Shown piece by piece: positions 8,586 to 15,720 of a stretch of 64,000 nucleotides of DNA. The position numbers and the translations under genes are program-made. Source of the stretch: Bacillota bacterium (GTDB taxonomy: Bacteria > Bacillota > Clostridia > Christensenellales > DTU072); contig JAEXAB010000003.1 in the NCBI GenBank assembly GCA_023394875.1, positions 310,001-374,000 of the forward strand, read 5' to 3'. A model generated the notes under the pieces. That model made no database searches. It was not told where the DNA came from and saw only the letters and a list, made by a program, of their open reading frames with translations. Position 1 is the stretch's first letter, and every line of letters begins with the position of its first letter.

Positions 8586-9569
8586 TTAAATAATCTTTCC
8601 ACCGCTGCTTTTCTTAAGCCTGTTCATAACGGAGGCTTCAAGCCCTGTTTCGCCCAATCCTTCTATTAAAATTATATCGGAATTTTTTTCGCTTTCTCTA
8701 AGTAGTCTAAATATATTACGGGCAATCTCTTCGGTAGTTTTACCCATACTTATAGTATCTATATCCTCAAATTTATTTTTACTGTTCTCTTTAACAAGAA
8801 CAGTTACCCTTTTTCCATCTTTTTTCCACTCTGAACAGGCGTTTTTCGCCTTGTTAAAATCATAAAACAAATAACACGGCACAACGGGCGCATAGTGGGT
8901 ATATTTCATACCGGGAGATTCCGCGACCACAACTTCGCCGGTATGACTTTTTACGGCGCCTAAATATTTACTAAGCATCTCAACGGTAATGGCGCCCGGG
9001 CGTAAAACGGTTGGGATATCCCCAGCTAAACTAAGAACGGTAGATTCTATCCCCACTTCGCAGCTGCCGCCGTCCAAAATAAGAGGGATTCTACCTTGCA
9101 TATCCTCAAAAACGTAACGGCATTCGGTTGGGCTGACTCTCTTAGACAAATTGGCGCTGGGCGCGGCAATGGGCCTACCGCATCTTTTCAAAAACTCCCT
9201 TGCCATAGGATGAGACGGTATTCTTATCCCCACGGTGTCAAGATTAGCGGTAGCGATATTGGGGACGCAGTCTTTTTTCTTTAGAACAACGGTAATGGGT
9301 CCGGGAGAAAACGCATCGAAAATTTTCTTAGCTTCTTCGGTTAGATAGGCTACTTCGCTAATAGCGTCAATATCATATAAATGAACGATAAATGGATTAT
9401 CTAAAGGGCGGTCTTTGGCAACAAAAATTTTTTTAATAGCTTCTTGATTGGTCGCATCTCCCCCAAGTCCGTAAACGGTTTCGGTAGGGAAGGCAACTAT
9501 TTCTCCCTCATTTATAAGCCTTGCCGCCTCATTGATAAGTTCATATCCGCCGACTTTCGTATTGTACAT
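8586..9569 (-). CDS. L-threonylcarbamoyladenylate synthase (Sua5/YwlC)
   Basis: Makes threonylcarbamoyl-AMP from threonine, bicarbonate and ATP, the first step of the t6A37 tRNA modification. It has 327 residues: an N-terminal YrdC-like domain (about 1-200) with FPTETVYGLGGDATN, KDRPLDNPFIVHL and PSANLSKRVSPT, then a C-terminal Sua5 domain (about 225-327) beginning after ESPGMKYTHYAP. The two-domain form corresponds to Sua5/YwlC rather than the short YrdC. The ribosome binding site is GAAGGA. It starts 11 bases after the upstream lipoprotein gene ends, so it is probably co-transcribed with it. Confidence 0.96.
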   Translation of the reverse strand: MYNTKVGGYELINEAARLINEGEIVAFPTETVYGLGGDATNQEAIKKIFVAKDRPLDNPFIVHLYDIDAISEVAYLTEEAKKIFDAFSPGPITVVLKKKDCVPNIATANLDTVGIRIPSHPMAREFLKRCGRPIAAPSANLSKRVSPTECRYVFEDMQGRIPLILDGGSCEVGIESTVLSLAGDIPTVLRPGAITVEMLSKYLGAVKSHTGEVVVAESPGMKYTHYAPVVPCYLFYDFNKAKNACSEWKKDGKRVTVLVKENSKNKFEDIDTISMGKTTEEIARNIFRLLRESEKNSDIILIEGLGETGLEASVMNRLKKSSGGKII

Positions 9570-9580
9570 TTTTTCCTTCT

Positions 9581-11404
9581 TTATTTAAGATTGTATATCT
9601 TTGTTATACCGTTTTCCGTTGCCGCCACCCGGCTAAATAAATAAGAGCCTCTCTCCATAATAGTTTCCAAAACGTCAAGGTTATCATATTTAGCCTCAAG
9701 AAGTACGTTCCCCGCGTAATTTTTCAAACCAAGTTTACCGTCCGACTGAAAAACGTAAACCCCTTCTCTGATATTTACAACGTCGTTTAGCAAAACCTTA
9801 TTTCCGCTTTTGTCAACTCTGTAATAAAGATAAGCAGAACCTTCCTTTCTTACGCCGATACAATAATCTCCGTAAAACATAGTCAGTTCTTCGTATTCAA
9901 AGGGCAGCAAATATCTTCCGTCGGTGGCAATAGCGCCGAAAGCTCCTTTTTTGGTCTGCAGATTAAATTCATAAGCGAGAACCGCGCTGTTATTCATTGA
10001 ATAAGTTATATAAGTATAGGTATTTTCCACGTATGGAGCCAGAACTTTTTCCTTTATATTATTATCATAAATGTTGACGCTTCCGTAATAATTCTGATAA
10101 GAAGGGTCGGAAGTCTGAACAGCCTTGCCGTCCACGTAAACAGGAGGCATAAGTAAATTATCTAGCCTAATTACGTTTGCTTTGGTGTCCATAAGACAGA
10201 ACGATATTTCGGCTTCGTAATTTCCGATGTCTGCATAGGGTAGATAATAGTAATATACAATGCTGTAACCCTCTTTTATGGAAGAAGCGGGATTAAGATA
10301 GGGCATAGAATAATTATATCTGCCGTTCTCGCTGTCAAAATTGGATAAATTCTGCAAATAATTAACCAGTTCGGAATAATAATCGGTGTTATATTGGTTG
10401 GCTACGCTTTCTACAATCAACCACTCTTTTTGGGTGGCGGTTTTTGTTTTTACGTTATAAAAATCACATCTTACGTTGGCATAATACGTGGTGGATTCTC
10501 CTGTATAGGTGTCGAAATCCTCCAAAATCATATTATATCCCACAAAAGCTTCGGTGCTTTGAATTTTTGCGGTGCGAGAAAACCAACCGTTACCTAAATA
10601 AAACACGCTTACCGTTATTTTATCGGCATACTCTCCTTGTGTATCCTCCGGGAAAGCATAGTAAAAATCTTTTTCGTTTAGCTCTAAGTATCCGTTAATC
10701 TGCAAGCTGGACAGTTCGAAAAAATATGCGTGATTGTTAGTAACCGCCGACAAAATCCCGTCGTTTATGGAAAAAACGTAATCGCTGCCGCATTTTACAC
10801 GAAAAGCCTCAAGTAACGTATCTTGAGAATAGTCGTAAAAGGTGCTGAAATTTACTAAAGAAGTGGGCGTTGACTTTATCCCGGGGCAAACGATATAATC
10901 TCCCACAAAAGCGAACTGGTCATAGTTACTTTTGTACTCTACAGAAAAATCGGTAAGGTCCTTGGTGTCGCCGTCCGTATTGTTTCGGAATTTAACAACC
11001 CCTATCCTATACGTTAGTACATTTTTGTTACTGCTGTCCTTACCCAAAGCGGGCTTGGTTACAATTGCGTAATCGCCTTTAATTTTGATAACTCCGGTAT
11101 ACTTAGGCGGGCAGAATATTTCTTTATCGGATGCAAAACCCAACAAGAACATAGTTTCGTTGTCGCTACTGCCGTAAGGGTTTACCACCTCTGTTTTTGT
11201 AATAAAAATATCATTCTTGACATCATAACTATGAATGGACACTTTTTCGGGCAGAGATAGACTCTCCGTTGCCGAAGTAATCTCTTTGGCGGAAACAAAA
11301 TTATTGAAGTATTTTTCGTATTCGCCCTTCTTTTTGCACCCGAAAAACGTAACTGCGCAAATCAAAGCCAATACGCATACAAACAGTTTTACCATTTTTT
11401 TCAT
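9581..11404 (-). CDS. Lipoprotein with a WG-repeat-like C-terminus, function unknown
   Basis: A 607-residue protein exported as a lipoprotein: an N-terminal hydrophobic segment ends in the lipobox VTFFGC (Cys about 23), followed by lysines. The body is rich in Tyr, Asn and beta-type sequence. Near the C-terminus, repeats of the form DGRYLLPFEYEEL and DGKLGLKNYAGNVLLEAKYDNL resemble WG repeats (beta hairpins of about 35 residues). No catalytic motif was recognised. The start is the ATG at 11404, only 6 bases below a -10 box, with no Shine-Dalgarno sequence; an internal ATG at 11395 is the alternative. It is followed by sua5. Confidence 0.8.
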   Translation of the reverse strand: MKKMVKLFVCVLALICAVTFFGCKKKGEYEKYFNNFVSAKEITSATESLSLPEKVSIHSYDVKNDIFITKTEVVNPYGSSDNETMFLLGFASDKEIFCPPKYTGVIKIKGDYAIVTKPALGKDSSNKNVLTYRIGVVKFRNNTDGDTKDLTDFSVEYKSNYDQFAFVGDYIVCPGIKSTPTSLVNFSTFYDYSQDTLLEAFRVKCGSDYVFSINDGILSAVTNNHAYFFELSSLQINGYLELNEKDFYYAFPEDTQGEYADKITVSVFYLGNGWFSRTAKIQSTEAFVGYNMILEDFDTYTGESTTYYANVRCDFYNVKTKTATQKEWLIVESVANQYNTDYYSELVNYLQNLSNFDSENGRYNYSMPYLNPASSIKEGYSIVYYYYLPYADIGNYEAEISFCLMDTKANVIRLDNLLMPPVYVDGKAVQTSDPSYQNYYGSVNIYDNNIKEKVLAPYVENTYTYITYSMNNSAVLAYEFNLQTKKGAFGAIATDGRYLLPFEYEELTMFYGDYCIGVRKEGSAYLYYRVDKSGNKVLLNDVVNIREGVYVFQSDGKLGLKNYAGNVLLEAKYDNLDVLETIMERGSYLFSRVAATENGITKIYNLK

Positions 11405-11410
11405 ATATTT

Positions 11411-11439
11411 ATTGTACCACCAAATACCTTAATTTACAA
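11411..11439 (-). promoter_or_regulatory. Promoter giving an apparently leaderless mRNA
   Basis: On the minus strand TTGTAA (11439-11434), a 17-base spacer ending TGG, then TACAAT (11416-11411). Only 6 bases separate the -10 box from the ATG at 11404, so transcription should begin at or next to the A of the start codon. No ribosome binding site fits in this space. Confidence 0.6.
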
Positions 11440-11467
11440 TTAATTCTCTCAACCAAAAAAACAAAAA

Positions 11468-11491
11468 GCGGAGCAAATAATTTTGCCCCGC
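11468..11491 (-). terminator. Rho-independent terminator after the GLUG protein gene
   Basis: Minus-strand reading gives a stem GCGGGGCAAA / TTTGCTCCGC (one G-U pair) with loop ATTA, followed by CTTTTTGTTTTTTT. It lies 37 bases after the stop codon of the 11528-13123 gene. The stem belongs to a family shared with three further terminators in this region. Confidence 0.85.
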
Positions 11492-11527
11492 TCTGAAATT
11501 AGATTTTACTACATAAAGTAATTTTCA

Positions 11528-13123
11528 TTATACTGCGCCGTAACCATATACGTTATGAATATTTACCAATTGCGCAGAAGTAAGTAGTATCGGATAACCT
11601 TCAACATTAAATGCATAGCTGGAATTTCTTGTATTTCCATATACTATAGAAGAATTTGAATAATTTGCTCCGCATACGCCACCAACATAAGGCACGCTTG
11701 TATTAGAACTGGTAATGCTGAAATAAACCAAAAGCCTTCTACCTTCATTGTTATAAAGTGACCCGCCGGAATTATTTTTACCCAAAATAGCTCCAATAAG
11801 ACTGAGTGAATACAAGTAACCACCTAATAAAGAAAGACTTGCGTTGCAAGAATAAATACTTGCGCCTTCAAGATTCAATCCGGCAATACCTCCAGCAAAA
11901 AAGTTAGAACACGTTTCAATATCAACAGAACAAGTATGAATTATTCCATAATTGGCACCGGCAATACCGCCGAAGTTTAGCGATGTGCCTGTTCTAATCG
12001 GGGCATAATTACCGGATATATAGTCGTAAAAATTACTTGTCGGATATGAATAACTTGTTGTTGTAACAGTTACAGAACGGATAGTCCCATAGTTTTTTAC
12101 AGATACCAAACCTGTATATGTGCCACTTAAAGTAATGGAATTTGTGACGCTTAATGTAAAATCGCGTATAGTCCCGTAATTATAACTACAAAATATACTA
12201 CTATTGCCGCCATTTGCACTAGCATAGATATATTTCGAATTCCCATTATAAATCCCGTAAAAATCACTGTTCTGAAATATTGTCCCACCGTAAATGTCAA
12301 TACTGTTCATTTGCTTAAAATATACATAGGCGTCGTCATAACTCGGTATTAAATCCAAATCTTCACTTGAGTAAATCTTATACGGAAATAGAATACTGCC
12401 GTTTCCGCTTAAACTGCTCGAAGTGTAAGCGGAAATCTGCATATTATCAGAGCCGTTGGTAACAGTTTGTGAACTGACGTTCCCCAAATTATCAACGGTA
12501 TTAACCGTAATTTCATCAAATTCGAAGGTTAGTCCCGCATACCCATGTTTTGCAACGTTAATAACGTCGTCGATACTGTCGCCGTTGGTCAATAATTTTG
12601 CCGTCTTTCCTGAATTCTGCATAGAAATCGAGGTCTTGACGGATAAAATATTATCATCGGCAAAAGTTATGCTAAAACTATTAGCGTCTGAGTTTTTAAT
12701 AATTTTCTCCCCAAAATTACTTTCCCAAACAGGAACAACAGTTATTGGCTCAAGTGTGATTTCTATGCCGTCTTTAATAATAAATGCATATAAAAGCAAT
12801 TCTCCGCCTATCCTACTGTCGGACGATATACCGAATTCATTATCGATTATTTCATATGCAAAGCTGTCTGTATCGGTAAACAGTTCAGGTATAAACCTTT
12901 CTCCATCATAAATAACGGCGATTGTTATAAACGTTCCTCTTTCAACGTAAATTTCGCCGTCGGCAGTTTCTCCGTTAATTATGTATTTTGTTTCGGCTAT
13001 TGGTTCTTTTTTGTTTTCCAAAGCCGATGCTGTATTGCCATTTTGTGTAAGCAATACAAATGCCAAAAGAATTACAATAATGTTCAAAATTACAATTAAT
13101 GATACTTTCTTTAATGTTTTCAT
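11528..13123 (-). CDS. Secreted GLUG-motif protein, function unknown
   Basis: About 531 residues from the ATG at 13123, chosen because AAGGAGG stands 8 bases upstream; a longer frame from 13165 would pass through that site. The N-terminus is a signal peptide or membrane anchor (hydrophobic residues about 9-26) without a lipobox cysteine. Residues about 70-200 are beta-rich. From about residue 320 there are GLUG-type repeats (for example GGIAGANYGIIHTCSV, GGIAGLNLEGASIYSC and GGVCGANYSNSSIVYG), which occur in bacterial adhesins and surface proteins. No LPXTG or C-terminal membrane anchor was seen. Function is unknown; a surface role is inferred. Confidence 0.8.
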   Translation of the reverse strand: MKTLKKVSLIVILNIIVILLAFVLLTQNGNTASALENKKEPIAETKYIINGETADGEIYVERGTFITIAVIYDGERFIPELFTDTDSFAYEIIDNEFGISSDSRIGGELLLYAFIIKDGIEITLEPITVVPVWESNFGEKIIKNSDANSFSITFADDNILSVKTSISMQNSGKTAKLLTNGDSIDDVINVAKHGYAGLTFEFDEITVNTVDNLGNVSSQTVTNGSDNMQISAYTSSSLSGNGSILFPYKIYSSEDLDLIPSYDDAYVYFKQMNSIDIYGGTIFQNSDFYGIYNGNSKYIYASANGGNSSIFCSYNYGTIRDFTLSVTNSITLSGTYTGLVSVKNYGTIRSVTVTTTSYSYPTSNFYDYISGNYAPIRTGTSLNFGGIAGANYGIIHTCSVDIETCSNFFAGGIAGLNLEGASIYSCNASLSLLGGYLYSLSLIGAILGKNNSGGSLYNNEGRRLLVYFSITSSNTSVPYVGGVCGANYSNSSIVYGNTRNSSYAFNVEGYPILLTSAQLVNIHNVYGYGAV

Positions 13124-13165
13124 AATAAATACCTCCTTTTTATTAGATAGAAAAACTCGAAACAT

Positions 13166-13362
13166 ACATTTTGAATTAATTTTATCACCTCCCGGTAAAA
13201 AAATATTTCTTCTTATGCTATTCGTAATTTCTTTTGTTTTTGGGGATTATCCTAATTATACAACGTGGAAAAGTCAGCTATATTTTTTTTGCTAAAATAA
13301 GCAAATATACGACAAAAATACAAGAATTACGCTAAATTTCGATATATTTTCATAGAAAAAAA
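13166..13362. other. Intergenic region between GLUG protein and lipoprotein genes
   Basis: AT-rich spacer upstream of the GLUG gene. A TATAAT-like box occurs on the minus strand near 13261-13256 but has no good -35 partner, and a GGGAGG run near 13190 precedes no usable start. Nothing else was recognised apart from the terminator at 13363-13386. Confidence 0.4.
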
Positions 13363-13386
13363 GCGGAGCAAATAATTTTACTCCGC
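13363..13386 (-). terminator. Rho-independent terminator after lipoprotein copy 1
   Basis: On the minus strand GCGGAGTAAA, loop ATTA, TTTGCTCCGC (ten pairs with one U-G), followed by TTTTTTTC. It lies 26 bases after the stop of the gene at 13412-14383. The stem is nearly identical to those at 11468, 14541 and 15679. Confidence 0.87.
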
Positions 13387-13411
13387 CGCTTTTTAATTAT
13401 TATTTTATTCA

Positions 13412-14383
13412 TTACTTGAAATAAACAGTGTAGCAATTACTTAAATATTCAGCTAGACTGTCAAAGTCACATTCCCCTTTTTTAAGCACTTTATCAAAAT
13501 AACTGTCTATTTCCGTTTCGTAATAACCTATTACAGACAATTCATAACAATTATTGGTATTAGGTTTGGAATTTAAAGTCGTTTCGTACTCTTCCCCATC
13601 AAATTCGTAAACAGTCGTACCCTTCTTAGGTAAATAAATTTTCATGTCGCCTTTTGGCGCGTCAGCGTTTATAACTCCGTAATAATCCAAACCAATAACC
13701 ATAGAATATGCTGTAGGGAAAGAATATTCACTGCTCCAAAATTCAGATTCTATTCCTAGAAACATATCGCGTTGCAAACAAAGTTCGTCGCTCAAAACTC
13801 TTTCTATCGTGTCAATATCGCAGGTTATTTCATCTAAAGTAGCGCAGTAAAGATAGAAATACATCCACTTAGGAACGATAACTTCATATTCTTTATTAAG
13901 TCCTGTATGTCCGGTATTATATCTAGTTTTATAATCTTTTGAGATATTCGAAATTGTATCAAAATTCAAACTAGCCGTAAGATTTTCAAAGCCTAATCCA
14001 TATAATTGAGAAATAACTACTTTTTCATTCTCACTTTCGGCTTTATCTATCAATTCCAAAGCGTATTCTTTGCTACCCAAGCCGTAGTCGGCAAACTGCG
14101 GATAGTTAACAATATCTAAATTTATATCGCTCCACTGATAATCTATTTTGTAATTTATATTCCCTAAAAGGATATCTGTAAAATAACTTTGCTCTAACTG
14201 TTCATAAAAAGGAGCATTAAGATCTACAGGTTTTGGTTTAAGCTTTCCCAATAAGTCTTTTAGAGTAGTAGTTTTCTTTTCACCGGCAGCATTAGCGTCA
14301 TTCAAAAATGAACATCCGCTGACAACGAAAAGCATGCTTAGGAAAATACATATTACTATAATTACTTTAAAATTCTTCTTCAT
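13412..14383 (-). CDS. Lipoprotein of unknown function, tandem copy 1
   Basis: About 323 residues from the ATG at 14383 (GGGGTGG upstream; a frame from 14395 begins inside that site). The signal peptide ends in the lipobox VVSGC, so the mature protein should be membrane-anchored by Cys 25. The body has no recognised motif; conserved blocks shared with the next gene include NYKIDYQW, QLYGLGFEN, VIVPKWMYFYLYCATLDEITCD, LQRDMFLG and a C-terminal YTVYFK. It has its own promoter and terminator, both duplicated with the gene. It is clearly a paralogue of 14580-15518. Function unknown. Confidence 0.8.
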   Translation of the reverse strand: MKKNFKVIIVICIFLSMLFVVSGCSFLNDANAAGEKKTTTLKDLLGKLKPKPVDLNAPFYEQLEQSYFTDILLGNINYKIDYQWSDINLDIVNYPQFADYGLGSKEYALELIDKAESENEKVVISQLYGLGFENLTASLNFDTISNISKDYKTRYNTGHTGLNKEYEVIVPKWMYFYLYCATLDEITCDIDTIERVLSDELCLQRDMFLGIESEFWSSEYSFPTAYSMVIGLDYYGVINADAPKGDMKIYLPKKGTTVYEFDGEEYETTLNSKPNTNNCYELSVIGYYETEIDSYFDKVLKKGECDFDSLAEYLSNCYTVYFK

Positions 14384-14447
14384 AATCCACCCCATTACAA
14401 TATATGCTGCATTACAAATTTTTTTTACAAAACCCTTCTCTAAGTAT

Positions 14448-14475
14448 ATTATAACATATAAAAAAATAATTGCAA
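14448..14475 (-). promoter_or_regulatory. Promoter of lipoprotein copy 1
   Basis: On the minus strand TTGCAA (14475-14470), 16-base spacer ending TATGT, TATAAT (14453-14448). It is matched by the promoter of the paralogue at 15585-15612. The predicted leader is about 58 bases. Confidence 0.72.
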
Positions 14476-14540
14476 ATCAGATAACGTTTTTACGCCTTTT
14501 CCGACATTATTCGACAAAACGTCTTTTTTGCAAACAAAAA

Positions 14541-14563
14541 GCGGAGCAAAATTTATGCTCCGC
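14541..14563 (-). terminator. Rho-independent terminator after lipoprotein copy 2
   Basis: Stem GCGGAGCA / TGCTCCGC with an AT-rich loop, followed on the minus strand by CTTTTTGTTT. It lies 17 bases after the stop codon of the gene at 14580-15518. Confidence 0.87.
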
Positions 14564-14579
14564 TTTGTTGTTATTATTT

Positions 14580-15518
14580 TTACTTGAAATACACCAAAGT
14601 ATTGGCGAATAAATACTGGTCTAAAACGTCGTAATCGTACATACCCTTGGCAAGCGGTTTGTCAAAATATTTATCTGCTTCCGTTTCAAAATATCCCACT
14701 ACCGAAAGCTCATACGTTTCATCGCCGTATCCGTCAAAGAAATTAAATTTTTCAGTCATAATTAGTTTCATATCCGATTTTGGTGAAGTCGTGTCTATTA
14801 TACCGTAATAGCCCAAAGATATCGGAAGCGAATGAAAACCGTTGAATGCGCCGTGCTCCAGCCATCCGTCAGTCACGTCCAAAAACATGTCCCTTTGCAA
14901 AATAGCGTCGTCGGCAAGAATGCGCTCAACCGTTGCCTTATCACAAGTAATTTCTTCAAGTGTAGTACAATATAGATAGAAATACAGCCATTTCGGAATA
15001 ATTATCTCATTTTCTTGTACAAGCTCATTATGCCCTTCGTTGAAGTATACTTTGTAATCATTATATATATTCGAAATAGAATTAAATTTTAACCTGACCT
15101 GCACGTTCTCAAAGCCCAATCCTTTAAGCTGCGATATATACCACTCATACCCTTGTTCTTCGCTTAATGCTATACTGCGTTCTATATCGGCTTTGCTTGT
15201 AAAGCTGGAATCCGGGAATTGTGAATAGTCAATTACGTCCAAATTAATGTCTTTCCACCTATAATTTATTTGGTAATTGACCCCACCGGGATATACAGAA
15301 GAATCAAATTTATATAGGAGTTTTTCATAATAAGGCAGACTAGCGTCAGGTACTCTCGGCTTCAGCCCCTCCAGAATTCTCGTAAGTGCATCGGTCTCTT
15401 CTTCCACTTTGGGAATAGCTTCGGCGTTTGCTTTTTTTAAGAAAGAACATCCGCTTACCACAAAAAGTACGCTTAGGAAAATGCATATTACTATAATAAC
15501 TTTGAAATTCTTTTTCAT
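14580..15518 (-). CDS. Lipoprotein of unknown function, tandem copy 2
   Basis: About 312 residues from the ATG at 15518 (a frame from 15548 includes leader sequence that is also present, untranslated, in copy 1). The signal peptide is nearly identical to copy 1 and ends in VVSGC, followed by a charged linker. Shared blocks include NYQINYRW, SQLKGLGFENV, EIIIPKWLYFYLYCTTLEEITCD, LQRDMFLDV and ETEADKYFDK. The N-terminal 30 residues and leader are far more alike than the mature parts, which suggests faster divergence of the exposed domain. No function can be assigned. Confidence 0.8.
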   Translation of the reverse strand: MKKNFKVIIVICIFLSVLFVVSGCSFLKKANAEAIPKVEEETDALTRILEGLKPRVPDASLPYYEKLLYKFDSSVYPGGVNYQINYRWKDINLDVIDYSQFPDSSFTSKADIERSIALSEEQGYEWYISQLKGLGFENVQVRLKFNSISNIYNDYKVYFNEGHNELVQENEIIIPKWLYFYLYCTTLEEITCDKATVERILADDAILQRDMFLDVTDGWLEHGAFNGFHSLPISLGYYGIIDTTSPKSDMKLIMTEKFNFFDGYGDETYELSVVGYFETEADKYFDKPLAKGMYDYDVLDQYLFANTLVYFK

Positions 15519-15584
15519 AATCCACCCCATTACAAATATATGCTGCATTGCAATTTTATTTTACAAAACCCCTCTCACAAATAT

Positions 15585-15612
15585 ATTATAGCATATTCAA
15601 AAAATATTGCAA
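15585..15612 (-). promoter_or_regulatory. Promoter of lipoprotein copy 2
   Basis: On the minus strand TTGCAA (15612-15607), 16-base spacer ending TATGC, TATAAT (15590-15585). Same arrangement as in copy 1. Confidence 0.73.
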
Positions 15613-15678
15613 ATTAGATTACATTTTTTTCAATGCTTTCGACATTGTTCGACAAAACCTCTTTTTTGCAAACAAAAA

Positions 15679-15701
15679 GCGGAGCAAAATTTTTGCTCCG
15701 C
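15679..15701 (-). terminator. Rho-independent terminator after the metallophosphoesterase gene
   Basis: Stem GCGGAGCAAAA / TTTTGCTCCGC with almost no extra loop, followed on the minus strand by TTTTTGTTTGC. It lies 20 bases after the stop at 15721. Confidence 0.87.
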
Positions 15702-15720
15702 TTATAAGTTTTGTTACTTA

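Larger units (their letters stand above)
14381..14563 (-). repeat. Duplicated 5' region and terminator, copy A
   Basis: This stretch (signal-peptide start of copy 1, its leader and promoter, and the terminator of the upstream gene) is highly similar to 15516-15701. Shared blocks in order include ATATATGCTGCATT, TTTTACAAAACCC, TATATTATA, ATTGCAAAT, CGACAAAAC and CTTTTTTGCAAACAAAAAGC. The similarity extends beyond coding sequence, so the duplication unit was promoter plus gene plus terminator. Confidence 0.85.
15516..15701 (-). repeat. Duplicated 5' region and terminator, copy B
   Basis: Counterpart of 14381-14563. It contains the start of copy 2, its leader, the promoter and the terminator of the metallophosphoesterase gene. 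The terminator is part of the similarity even though the gene it ends is unrelated to copy 2, which places the duplication end points within flanking DNA. Confidence 0.82.

Noticed and set aside
13124..13165. Longer N-terminus for the GLUG protein from 13165
   Set aside because: It would place the AAGGAGG ribosome binding site inside the coding region and put 14 residues before an otherwise normal signal peptide.
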